Shown in pieces: positions 44,458 through 51,509 of a DNA stretch of 64,000 nt. Origin of the DNA: Bradyrhizobium cytisi (GTDB lineage: Bacteria > Pseudomonadota > Alphaproteobacteria > Rhizobiales > Xanthobacteraceae). A program made the position numbers and the translations under genes. The notes beneath the pieces are model-generated. The model saw only the letters and a program-made list of their open reading frames with translations, was not told the origin of the DNA and searched no databases. The stretch spans positions 97,005-161,004 of the forward strand of contig NZ_VSSR01000024.1 in assembly GCF_008123515.1 (NCBI RefSeq), in the 5' to 3' direction. The stretch's first letter is position 1. Every line of letters begins with the position of its first letter.

Positions 44458-44486
44458 TTGATTAATGTAATCAAGATTGATCAATC
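44458..44486. promoter_or_regulatory. double palindrome between divergent citrate synthase-like genes
   Basis: TTGATTA-ATG-TAATCAA (44458-44474) and directly next to it GATTGATCAATC (44475-44486), a perfect 12-base palindrome. Both are built of TTGAT half-sites. They begin two bases before the ATG of the MerR-citrate synthase gene and 51 bases before that of its divergent partner; a natural binding site for the MerR-type domain encoded next door. Confidence 0.7.
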
Positions 44487-44536
44487 TGTCGAGAGGTCCG
44501 ATTTTCCCCTTGGGCAGTGCAAAGGAGATTTGGGCC

Positions 44537-45640
44537 ATGAACATCCACCTCACCAAAAGCCAGATCGGGCTGGACGGCGTTCCCGCGGCCGAGACCGCGT
44601 TGAGCCATGTCGACGGCGAGCGCGGCGAGCTCATCATCGCCGGCGAGCATGTCGGCCGCCTTGCCGCCAAATCGAGCTTTGAGGGCGTCACAGCCCGGCT
44701 CTGGAACGGCGCCAGCAAGACGACCCTCACCGAAGCCAATGTCCGGGCAAGCCTGGGCGCGGCACGCGAACGTGCCTTCGCGCGGCTCTCCGAGCTCTTG
44801 CCGGCGACCCAAGGCATGGGCATCGTCGACGGCTTTCGTGCCGCGGTCGCGGGCCTGCGCGCCGAGCACGGGCTGGAGCATGAGGCCACGATCGTCGGCG
44901 CGTTTCCGGTGATCGCGGGCGCACTGGTCCGGCGCGCAAAAGGGCTCGACCCGGTCACACCCGATCCGAACGTGAGTCACGCCGCCGATACGCTGCGCAT
45001 GCTGCATGGGCGCAGCCCTGCCGCACGCGAGATCACCGCGCTCGATGCCTATCTCGTCGCCGCCAGCGACCACGGCATGAACGCCTCGACCTTCACGGCG
45101 CGCGTGGTGGCCTCGACGCAGGCCGATCTGTTCGCTGCCGTCACCGCCGGCTATTGCGCGCTCACCGGTCCGCTGCATGGCGGGGCGCCGGAGCCGGTGC
45201 TGGAAATGCTCGATGCGATCGGCTCGCGCGAGCGGATCCAGCCCTGGGTGGATGCGGCGCTGGCGCGCGGCGAGCGGATGATGGGCTTTGGCCACCGCGT
45301 CTATCGCGTGCGCGACCCACGTGCCGACGTGCTCAAGACTGCAGTCGAGGCGCTCGCCTCTGACGGTACCGACCTGCCGTTTGCCGGCGAGGTCGAGGCC
45401 TATATCCGCGCAGCGCTACGCAAGAAGAATCCGGAGCGGCCGCTCGAGACCAATGTCGAGTTTTTCACCGCGATCCTGCTCGATGCGCTGGCAATCCCAA
45501 GGCAGGCGTTCACGCCGATCTTCGCGGTGGCACGTTCGGCCGGCTGGACCGCACATGCGCGCGAGCAGCAACGGACGGGACGGTTGATCCGGCCGAGCTC
45601 GTCATATGTGGGGGCGATGCCGGAGGCGTCCGGCAACTAG
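44537..45640 (+). CDS. citrate synthase / 2-methylcitrate synthase family protein
   Basis: Citrate synthase fold enzyme of 367 residues: MNIHLTKSQIGLDGVPAAET, then SASTF-like NASTFTARVVASTQADLFAA, GPLHGGAPEP (first catalytic His) and GFGHRVYRVRDPRADVLK (second His). At the position of the catalytic Asp (NVDFY in typical enzymes) it has NVEFF, an Asp-to-Glu change that may be normal for this subgroup. Likely condenses an acyl-CoA with an oxo-acid. ATG 44537 is supported by AAAGGAG at 44521-44527. Divergently transcribed from the MerR-fused paralogue and presumably under its control. Confidence 0.92.
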   Translation: MNIHLTKSQIGLDGVPAAETALSHVDGERGELIIAGEHVGRLAAKSSFEGVTARLWNGASKTTLTEANVRASLGAARERAFARLSELLPATQGMGIVDGFRAAVAGLRAEHGLEHEATIVGAFPVIAGALVRRAKGLDPVTPDPNVSHAADTLRMLHGRSPAAREITALDAYLVAASDHGMNASTFTARVVASTQADLFAAVTAGYCALTGPLHGGAPEPVLEMLDAIGSRERIQPWVDAALARGERMMGFGHRVYRVRDPRADVLKTAVEALASDGTDLPFAGEVEAYIRAALRKKNPERPLETNVEFFTAILLDALAIPRQAFTPIFAVARSAGWTAHAREQQRTGRLIRPSSSYVGAMPEASGN

Positions 45641-45797
45641 GGGCAAGGGCAAGGCGACGGCGGAGCCCCGCTCCGTCGTCGTGCCGACGAGGTTCTAATC
45701 GCTCGCTGGGTTGAGGTGGGTCTGCACGTCCCTGACGAGCGCCTTGGAACATATGCGCGTCCAGCGCATTGCCTGATCTCTCCCCGTGAGGAACGCA

Positions 45798-46841
45798 ATG
45801 CTGGACTTGTTTGGACAAGCGGACGAGGCCAGGATTGGCCAGATCGCCGCCGGTTATGCGGCGAGCCGGGTCGAAGCGGGAGCGGATTCCGAGAGGCGGT
45901 TCCGGGACTTGCTTCAGGCGCTGCCCGCCGCGATCTACACCACCGACGCAACGGGCCGCATCACCTTCTTCAATCAAGCCTGCATCGATTTTGCCGGACG
46001 CACTCCAGAAATCGGCGAGATGTGGTGCGTGACGTGGAAGCTTTATCTGCCGGACGGCACGCCGCTCCCCCACGATGAATGCCCGATGGCTATCGCGCTC
46101 AAGCAGAACCGGCCGGTGCGCGACGTCGAGGCTGTGGCCGAACGGCCGGACGGATCGCGGATCTGCTTCATGCCATATCCGACCCCGCTGCGCGACGAAC
46201 GCGGCCGACTGGTTGGCGCGGTGAACATGCTGGTCGACATCACGGCCCGTAAGCAGGCCGAGCAGCGCATGATGCTGCTCGCCTACGAGGTCGATCATCG
46301 TTCGAATAATCTGCTCGCGGTGACCCAGGCGATGCTGCGGCTGACCAAGGCCGAGACCGCGGCAGAATTCCAAGCCGCGTTTCAAGGCAGGCTTAGAGCA
46401 CTTGCCAACGTGCAGAGGCTGTTCTCGGCGTCGCGCTGGACCGGTGCCAGTCTGAAGACCATCGTCGAAGAGGAACTCCGGCCATACGCAAGCCCGGACG
46501 GCGAACGTGTCAGCATCGCTGGAGACGACATCCGCCTGCCGGCGACGCTCGCCCAATCGATTGCGGTCGCCGTGCACGAGCTGGCCACCAACGCCGCCAA
46601 ATACGGCTCGCTGGCGACGCCAGCGGGTCGGCTGGACGTTCGCTGGGAAAGCAGCGACGCAGAGCCTCTCGTGCTACGCTGGTCCGAGAGCGGCGGTCCG
46701 TGGGTCGACGAGCCGACGCGCCATGGCTTCGGAATTGGCGCCGTCGACGGTATCATCCGGACCTTGCGCGGCAGGATCACCCGGCAGTGGAAGCCGGAGG
46801 GATTGGTCTGCGAATTCGCCTTCCCCGAGCTTGTAGGTTAG
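45798..46841 (+). CDS. PAS-domain HWE-family sensor histidine kinase
   Basis: Soluble kinase of 347 residues with no membrane helix. A PAS domain spans about 35-150 (DLLQALPAAIYTTDATGRIT, FFNQACIDFAGRTP, and PAC-like NMLVDITARK). The phospho-acceptor region is LAYEVDHRSNNLLAVTQAML, the HWE-type HRxxN motif, and the ATP lid contains AVHELATNAAKYGSLATPAG and HGFGIGAVDGI. HWE kinases are common in rhizobia and often serve light, stress or general stress signalling. ATG 45798 follows GAGGAAC; GTG 45786 is alternative. No response regulator adjoins it, so its partner is elsewhere. Convergent with the J-domain gene, stops overlapping. Confidence 0.88.
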   Translation: MLDLFGQADEARIGQIAAGYAASRVEAGADSERRFRDLLQALPAAIYTTDATGRITFFNQACIDFAGRTPEIGEMWCVTWKLYLPDGTPLPHDECPMAIALKQNRPVRDVEAVAERPDGSRICFMPYPTPLRDERGRLVGAVNMLVDITARKQAEQRMMLLAYEVDHRSNNLLAVTQAMLRLTKAETAAEFQAAFQGRLRALANVQRLFSASRWTGASLKTIVEEELRPYASPDGERVSIAGDDIRLPATLAQSIAVAVHELATNAAKYGSLATPAGRLDVRWESSDAEPLVLRWSESGGPWVDEPTRHGFGIGAVDGIIRTLRGRITRQWKPEGLVCEFAFPELVG

Positions 46842-47476
46842 GCCTCCCGCACCACCGTCTTCAGATAATTATACGCCTTGATGATCTCGATCAGGCGATC
46901 TTCGGTGGAGCGGTCGCCGCCATTGGCATCGGGGTGGTGCTGCTTCACCAGCGCCTTGTACTTGGATTTGACGTCGGCGAGCGTCGCACTTGGACCGAGG
47001 CCCATGACCTGGAGCGCCTTGCGCTCGGCGTTCATCACCTTGCGGGTTTCGACCTTGGGCTGGGCGGCCTCAGGGCCCTTCCGCCAGCCGGTGCGGCCGT
47101 TGAGCTCCGCGAACATGCTGAACGGATCGAAGGCGCCGTCGATCTCGGCTTCCGCCCCCTTCTTGACGCCACCATTGGCGCCCATCTTCCAGGTCGGGCG
47201 ATGGCCGGTCAGCGCGTCCTTCTGGTAGCGTGCGACCGCGTCGGCATTCATGCCGGAGAAGAAGTTGTAGTTCTGATTGTACTCGCGGACGTGGTTCAAG
47301 CAGAAGTGCCAGTACTCGCGCTGGTTATCGCGTCCCTTCGGCGCGCGGTGCGCGCCCTTGTTCTGACACCCGGTCCATTCGCAGGCGACCACGGTATCGC
47401 GCGGCTTCACCTCGGGCTGCTTGCCCCGCGGCTTCACGCGGATGGAGTCGAAGAACTTTGATGAATCGATCGGCAT
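46838..47476 (-). CDS. J-domain (DnaJ-like) protein with N-terminal Cys/His cluster
   Basis: Protein of 212 residues. A J domain lies at the C-terminus (about 152-212), with the HPD tripeptide at 181-183 in LVKQHHPDANGGDRSTEDRL, so it should stimulate DnaK-type ATPase. The N-terminal half has Cys32, Cys37, His43, Cys59 and His62 (ACEWTGCQNK, REYWHFCLNHVREY), a possible zinc site. This arrangement is typical of an alphaproteobacterial family found beside bolA and cobST. ATG 47476 has no strong ribosome site. Divergent from bolA. The cobST genes that usually adjoin it are 11 kb away in this window. Confidence 0.88.
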   Translation of the reverse strand: MPIDSSKFFDSIRVKPRGKQPEVKPRDTVVACEWTGCQNKGAHRAPKGRDNQREYWHFCLNHVREYNQNYNFFSGMNADAVARYQKDALTGHRPTWKMGANGGVKKGAEAEIDGAFDPFSMFAELNGRTGWRKGPEAAQPKVETRKVMNAERKALQVMGLGPSATLADVKSKYKALVKQHHPDANGGDRSTEDRLIEIIKAYNYLKTVVREA

Positions 47477-47568
47477 GGCAGACTTTGACTACGCAATGCA
47501 AAAACCTTCAAGTCTTGACATTGCAATTAGCTTGGAACCCGTAGCCGAAGCTTCGCTTCGGCGTTCTT

Positions 47569-47626
47569 AAGAACGGCCGCCCCAGGCGGCCTATCGCTCA
47601 AGAACGGCCGCCAAGGCGGCCTATCG
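47569..47626. repeat. two tandem hairpin units AAGAACGGCCGCC...GGCGGCCTATCG
   Basis: Copy one 47569-47596 and copy two 47600-47626 have the same AAGAACGGCCGCC and GGCGGCCTATCG ends with a loop of different length (CCA or AA), so each forms a GGCCGCC/GGCGGCC hairpin. An additional small hairpin GCCGAAGC/GCTTCGGC lies just upstream near 47544-47562. All are between the divergent J-domain and bolA genes. Confidence 0.8.
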
Positions 47627-47655
47627 GCATTGACGGAGTGCGATCGCGTACCTTA

Positions 47656-47940
47656 ATGGCAAACATGGCTACCAAAGACATTATCAGCAACAAGTTGCAG
47701 GAAGCTTTCACGCCGGAAAGCCTGCAGGTCGTCGATGAGTCACATTTGCATGAGGGCCATTCCGGCCATCGGCCGAGCGGCGAGACGCACTTTCGGGTTT
47801 ATATCGTATCTCAGGCCTTCAAAGGGAAGAGCCGGGTCGACCGGCACCGTATGATAAATGCGACGCTGACCGCGGAACTTTCCGGCGGCGTGCATGCGCT
47901 GGCGATCCAAGCGCAGGCCCCGGGGGAAGGCGGAACGTAA
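47656..47940 (+). CDS. bolA: BolA-family protein
   Basis: Small protein of 94 residues. The BolA fold is visible from IISNKLQEAFTPESLQVVDE through SHLHEGHSGHRPSGETHFRV, YIVSQAFKGKSRVDRHRMIN and the C-terminal AELSGGVHALAIQAQAP; histidines in the SHxH and HR segments are candidate 2Fe-2S ligands with a monothiol glutaredoxin partner. Roles include iron-sulfur cluster and iron homeostasis and morphology. The start may be ATG 47656 or ATG 47665; neither has a good ribosome site. Confidence 0.92.
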   Translation: MANMATKDIISNKLQEAFTPESLQVVDESHLHEGHSGHRPSGETHFRVYIVSQAFKGKSRVDRHRMINATLTAELSGGVHALAIQAQAPGEGGT

Positions 47941-47947
47941 TCTCCAC

Positions 47948-48053
47948 CGTCATGCCCCGCGCAGGCGGGGCATCCAGTACTCCGCGGCGGCAGTTCGTTC
48001 ACATAATCGCGGCCGCGGAGTACTGGATCGCCCGCTTTCGCGGGCGATGACAC
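47948..48053. repeat. intergenic palindromic repeat, CGTCATGCCCCGC...CCAGTA family
   Basis: CGTCATGCCCCGCGCAGGCG, GGGCATCCAGTACTCCGCGG on the left; CCGCGGAGTACTGGATCGCC, CGCTTTCGCGGGCGATGACA on the right. Same design as 22838-22942 and 24408-24511. Sits between convergent bolA and the CorC gene. Confidence 0.88.
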
Positions 48054-48059
48054 CAGGCG

Positions 48060-49364
48060 TCAAAACGACTTCCCTGCCCGTCGCGGCTTGGCTTCCTCCA
48101 CCTCCGCGTCGCGCGGGACCGGTGAAATACGGAGTGCGGTGATACGGTTGCGTTCGCGGCGGAGGACGCGGAAGCGGAAGCCGTGGAAGGTGAAACTCTG
48201 GCCACGGTCGGGGATCGATTGCGCCTCGTGGATGACGAGGCCCGCGACCGTCGTCGCCTCTTGATCGGGCAGCCGCCAGTCCATGGCGCGGTTGAGGTCG
48301 CGGATCGGCACCGAGCCGTCGACCACCACGGAGCCGTCCGGCTGGGCCCGCACGCCGGCGACCACGACGTCGTGCTCGTCGGAGATGTCGCCGACGATCT
48401 CTTCCAGAATGTCTTCCAGCGTCACAAGACCTTCAACTTCGCCGTACTCGTCGACGACGAGCGCGAAATGGGTTTTTCGCCGGCGGAATGCCTTGAGCTG
48501 CTCGGAGACGGTGCGCATCTCGGGCACGAACCAGGGCGGCAGCGCGATGGTGGAGACATCGATGCGTGAGGTGTCGCCGTCGGCAGCGCGGATCGCGCGC
48601 AAGAGATCCTTGGCGTGGAGCACGCCGATGATGTTTTCGGGCTTCTCGCGCCAGAGCGGGATACGGGTGTATTCGGTCGCCAGCACCTCACTCACCAACT
48701 CCTCAGCCGGCAAATCGGCGTTGATCATCATCATCTCGGTGCGATGGATCATGACATCGGAGACCTGGAGCTCGCGCAAATCAAGCAGGCCGCCGAGCAT
48801 GTCGCGGTCGTGCTTTTCGACCTTGCCCTCGTGGTGCAAGAGGTCGACCGCGCCACGCAGGCGCTCGGTCGGCGACAGGATCGCCTGATGCTCGCCGGCA
48901 AGGCCGAACAGGCGCATCAGCAGGCGCACGATGACTTCCACGACCCGCAGCAGCGGCCCCAGCACGTACATCGTCAACCGCATCGGGCGCGCGACCGCGA
49001 GCGCCATCCGGTCCGGCGCGTTGATGGCGATGGTCTTGGGCAGAACTTCCGCGAAGATCACGACCAGCGCGGTCATCACGCCGGTGGCATAGAGCACACC
49101 GACATCGCCGAACCAGGCCGTGAAGATGGAGGTCGCCAGTGCCGAAGCGCTGATATTGGCGATGTTGTTGCCGAGCAGCAGCGCGCCGATCAGGCGCTCG
49201 CGCATGTCGAGCAGTTGCGAGACCACGTCGGCGTCGCGATTACCCTGCCTGGAGAGCCGCAGCATGCTGGCGCGCGAGGCGCCGGTCAGCGCGGTCTCGC
49301 TCGCGGCGAAGAAGCCCGAGACGAGCAGGCAGATAATGACGATGGTGAAGCCGAGCCAGTCCAT
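48060..49364 (-). CDS. HlyC/CorC (CNNM)-family transporter-like protein
   Basis: Membrane protein of 434 residues: an N-terminal DUF21/CNNM domain with about four helices (TIVIICLLVSGFFAASETAL, IGALLLGNNIANISASALAT, VMTALVVIFAEVLPKTIAIN), two CBS domains in the middle (VSDVMIHRTEMMMINADLPA, THFALVVDEYGEVEGLVTLE, DILEEIVGDI) and a C-terminal CorC/HlyC domain (GSVPIRDLNRAMDWRLPDQE). Family members are implicated in Mg2+/Co2+ efflux. Start ATG 49364. The aroB stop is 22 bases upstream, so it is probably in the aroK-aroB-corC operon, a common rhizobial order. Confidence 0.92.
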   Translation of the reverse strand: MDWLGFTIVIICLLVSGFFAASETALTGASRASMLRLSRQGNRDADVVSQLLDMRERLIGALLLGNNIANISASALATSIFTAWFGDVGVLYATGVMTALVVIFAEVLPKTIAINAPDRMALAVARPMRLTMYVLGPLLRVVEVIVRLLMRLFGLAGEHQAILSPTERLRGAVDLLHHEGKVEKHDRDMLGGLLDLRELQVSDVMIHRTEMMMINADLPAEELVSEVLATEYTRIPLWREKPENIIGVLHAKDLLRAIRAADGDTSRIDVSTIALPPWFVPEMRTVSEQLKAFRRRKTHFALVVDEYGEVEGLVTLEDILEEIVGDISDEHDVVVAGVRAQPDGSVVVDGSVPIRDLNRAMDWRLPDQEATTVAGLVIHEAQSIPDRGQSFTFHGFRFRVLRRERNRITALRISPVPRDAEVEEAKPRRAGKSF

Positions 49365-49385
49365 GAACCACTCTGGTTCCTTGTT

Positions 49386-50555
49386 TTAGCGCCGTTCAGC
49401 AGCGCCTCGCGCCTTGAGGGCGAGCTTGTTATGCAGGAAGTCGCGCACCGGCGCCGGCTCGACATCCTTGGCGATGACGGCACGCCCGACGGCCTCCAGC
49501 AGGATGAAGGTGAGCTTGCCGCGCTTGACCTTCTTGTCCTGTGCCATCAGCGCCATCAGCGCGTCAGCATCCGCGAGGCCTTCCTGCGCGAAGCCGGCGA
49601 TGTCCTGCAGGCGGGTCGGCAGGCCGGCCTCGATGAGATGCCGCTCGACGCGGGCCGCGTCGGCCTCGGCGATCATGCCGAGACTTGCGGAAAATTGCGC
49701 CGCTAGGGTCATGCCGATCGAAACGCCCTCGCCGTGAAACAGGCGATCAGAGAAACCGGTTGCGGCTTCCAACGCATGGCCGAAGGTGTGTCCAAGATTG
49801 AGCAGCGCGCGCTCGCCAGTCTCACGCTCGTCGCGCGAGACGACAGCCGCCTTGGCGCGGCAGGAGGTGGCGATGGCGTGCTCGCGGGCCGAGCCGCCCT
49901 TGACGATGTCCGCGTGGTTCTTCTCCAGCCAGGTGAAGAAGGCCTCGTCGCCGAGCACGCCGTATTTGGCGACCTCGGCATAGCCGGCGCGGAACTGCCG
50001 CGGCGACAGCGTGTCGAGCACGGCGGTGTCGGCGATGACCAGCACCGGCTGGTGGAAGGCGCCGAGCAGGTTCTTGCCCTGCGGCGAGTTGATGCCGGTC
50101 TTGCCGCCGACCGAGGAATCGACCTGCGCCAGCAGCGAGGTCGGCACCTGCACGAAATCGACGCCACGGCGCAGGATCGCCGCCGCAAAGCCGGCGAGAT
50201 CGCCGACGACGCCGCCGCCGAGCGCGATGACGAGATCGTTGCGCTCGATTTTTGCGGCGATCAGGGCTTCGCTGACCTTTTGCAGACCCGCATAGGTCTT
50301 GGAGATCTCACCTTCCTCGACCACGACGCGCGAGGTCGGAATGCCGGCAGCGGCGAGCGAGGCCTCGGTCGGCTCGAGCCAGTATTTTGCAACGGTGCGA
50401 TCGGTGACAACAGCCGTGCGCACGCCGGGGCGCAAAGCCGCGACCCGCTCGCCGAGCGAGGACAGCACGCCGCGGCCGATGACGATGTCGTAGGCGCGAT
50501 TCTCCAGCGCGACATCGACATTGACAGGGTCGGAATGCTTTGGGGGCGCGGTCAT
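49386..50555 (-). CDS. aroB: 3-dehydroquinate synthase
   Basis: Shikimate pathway enzyme of 389 residues that converts DAHP to 3-dehydroquinate using NAD+ and a divalent metal. Visible motifs: ALGGGVVGDLAGFAAAILRR, VDFVQVPTSLLAQVDSSVGG then KTGIN, and the metal-ligand helix LLNLGHTFGHALEAATGF with RLFHGEGVSIGM. ATG 50555 overlaps the aroK stop (ATGA), so the two are coupled. The aroK-aroB pair followed by corC is well conserved. Confidence 0.97.
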   Translation of the reverse strand: MTAPPKHSDPVNVDVALENRAYDIVIGRGVLSSLGERVAALRPGVRTAVVTDRTVAKYWLEPTEASLAAAGIPTSRVVVEEGEISKTYAGLQKVSEALIAAKIERNDLVIALGGGVVGDLAGFAAAILRRGVDFVQVPTSLLAQVDSSVGGKTGINSPQGKNLLGAFHQPVLVIADTAVLDTLSPRQFRAGYAEVAKYGVLGDEAFFTWLEKNHADIVKGGSAREHAIATSCRAKAAVVSRDERETGERALLNLGHTFGHALEAATGFSDRLFHGEGVSIGMTLAAQFSASLGMIAEADAARVERHLIEAGLPTRLQDIAGFAQEGLADADALMALMAQDKKVKRGKLTFILLEAVGRAVIAKDVEPAPVRDFLHNKLALKARGAAERR

Positions 50556-51175
50556 CGAACGGCACTCGCGACGTCGGCTGGGGGATGGGACGCGCTCTCG
50601 CCGCAAAGATGGGCGCGCAGCGCCTCGATGGTCTCGTCGACGATTCGGTCGTGCGGCACATCGCGCGAGGCGATGGTGAGGTCGGCCTTGCCATAGACCG
50701 GCTCGCGCTCGGTGAGCAAGCGCGTCACGGTTCCCTCGGGGTCGGGGGTCTGAAGCAGAGGCCGGTCGGCGCGACGGCGCACGCGGCGCATGATGACGTC
50801 GTGATCGGCCCTCAGCCAGATCGAGATCGCCTTCGCCGCGATGCGGCTGCGCGTCTCCTCGCGCATGAAGGCGCCGCCGCCGGTCGCCAGCACGATCGGC
50901 CCGCTCTCGAGCAGGCGCGCGATCACCCGCGCCTCGCCGTCGCGGAAATGCGGCTCGCCATGGCGCTCGAAAATCTCCGGTATGGTCATGCCGGCCGCCG
51001 CCTCAATCTCGGTGTCGGCATCGACGAAGGGCAGCTTGAGCCGCGCCGCCAATCGCCGGCCGATGGTCGATTTGCCGACGCCCATCATGCCGACCAGCAC
51101 GATCGAACGCGCGCCCAGCGCCGACAGGATGTCGGCCTCAGGGCTCGCTTGTGCTGGCAACGCGGCGTCGGACAT
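50552..51175 (-). CDS. aroK: shikimate kinase
   Basis: Kinase of 207 residues transferring phosphate from ATP to shikimate. P-loop GMMGVGKST at residues 29-37, shikimate-binding DADTEIEAAAGMTIPEIFER and EPHFRDGEARVI, and GGGAFM. The first ~20 residues and the C-terminal RxxxY region VTRLLTEREPVYGKADLTIA are normal. ATG 51175 is preceded by GAGCAAG. It starts the aroK-aroB-corC operon. Confidence 0.95.
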   Translation of the reverse strand: MSDAALPAQASPEADILSALGARSIVLVGMMGVGKSTIGRRLAARLKLPFVDADTEIEAAAGMTIPEIFERHGEPHFRDGEARVIARLLESGPIVLATGGGAFMREETRSRIAAKAISIWLRADHDVIMRRVRRRADRPLLQTPDPEGTVTRLLTEREPVYGKADLTIASRDVPHDRIVDETIEALRAHLCGESASHPPADVASAVR

Positions 51176-51345
51176 TCGATCTTGCTCTGGATCTCGCTCA
51201 ATCTGCCGCCAAAGGCGGCATCCCGGCCACGTATACGACCACCCCGGGGCCCTCGCCAGAGGACTCTTGCCACGAAACGGCGAACATGTTGGATGATTTC
51301 ATTGGTTAATTTGCCTGTTCGAGACCTCTTCCGAGACCTTGCCCG

Positions 51346-51492
51346 ATGCCCAGCCTGTTCCGCTTCCTGACGGTCGTCGCCGTGCTCGCCGGCATCGTCT
51401 ATGGCGTGGTGTTCGCGCTGGCCAACTTCGTCAATCCGAAGCCGCGAGAAATGACGGTGACGATCCCGCCGGATAAATTTCTCAAGAAATAG
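51346..51492 (+). CDS. small membrane protein (48 residues)
   Basis: Short open frame MPSLFRFLTVVAVLAGIVYG, VVFALANFVNPKPREMTVTI, then PPDKFLKK, ending TAG at 51490. One membrane helix with a basic C-terminal tail ending in lysines. Its composition and third-base pattern look coding. It lies 17 bases before xerD on the same strand. Small proteins of this kind precede xerD in related genomes as far as I recall (not checked). Function unknown. Confidence 0.65.
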   Translation: MPSLFRFLTVVAVLAGIVYGVVFALANFVNPKPREMTVTIPPDKFLKK

Positions 51493-51509
51493 GAGCTAGC
51501 CTCCGGGGC

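Noticed and set aside
44458..44474. Fnr/FixK box (TTGAT-N4-ATCAA) between the citrate synthase genes
   Set aside because: The half-sites TTGAT and ATCAA are separated by seven bases rather than four, and the neighbouring palindrome has no gap, so it does not fit that consensus.
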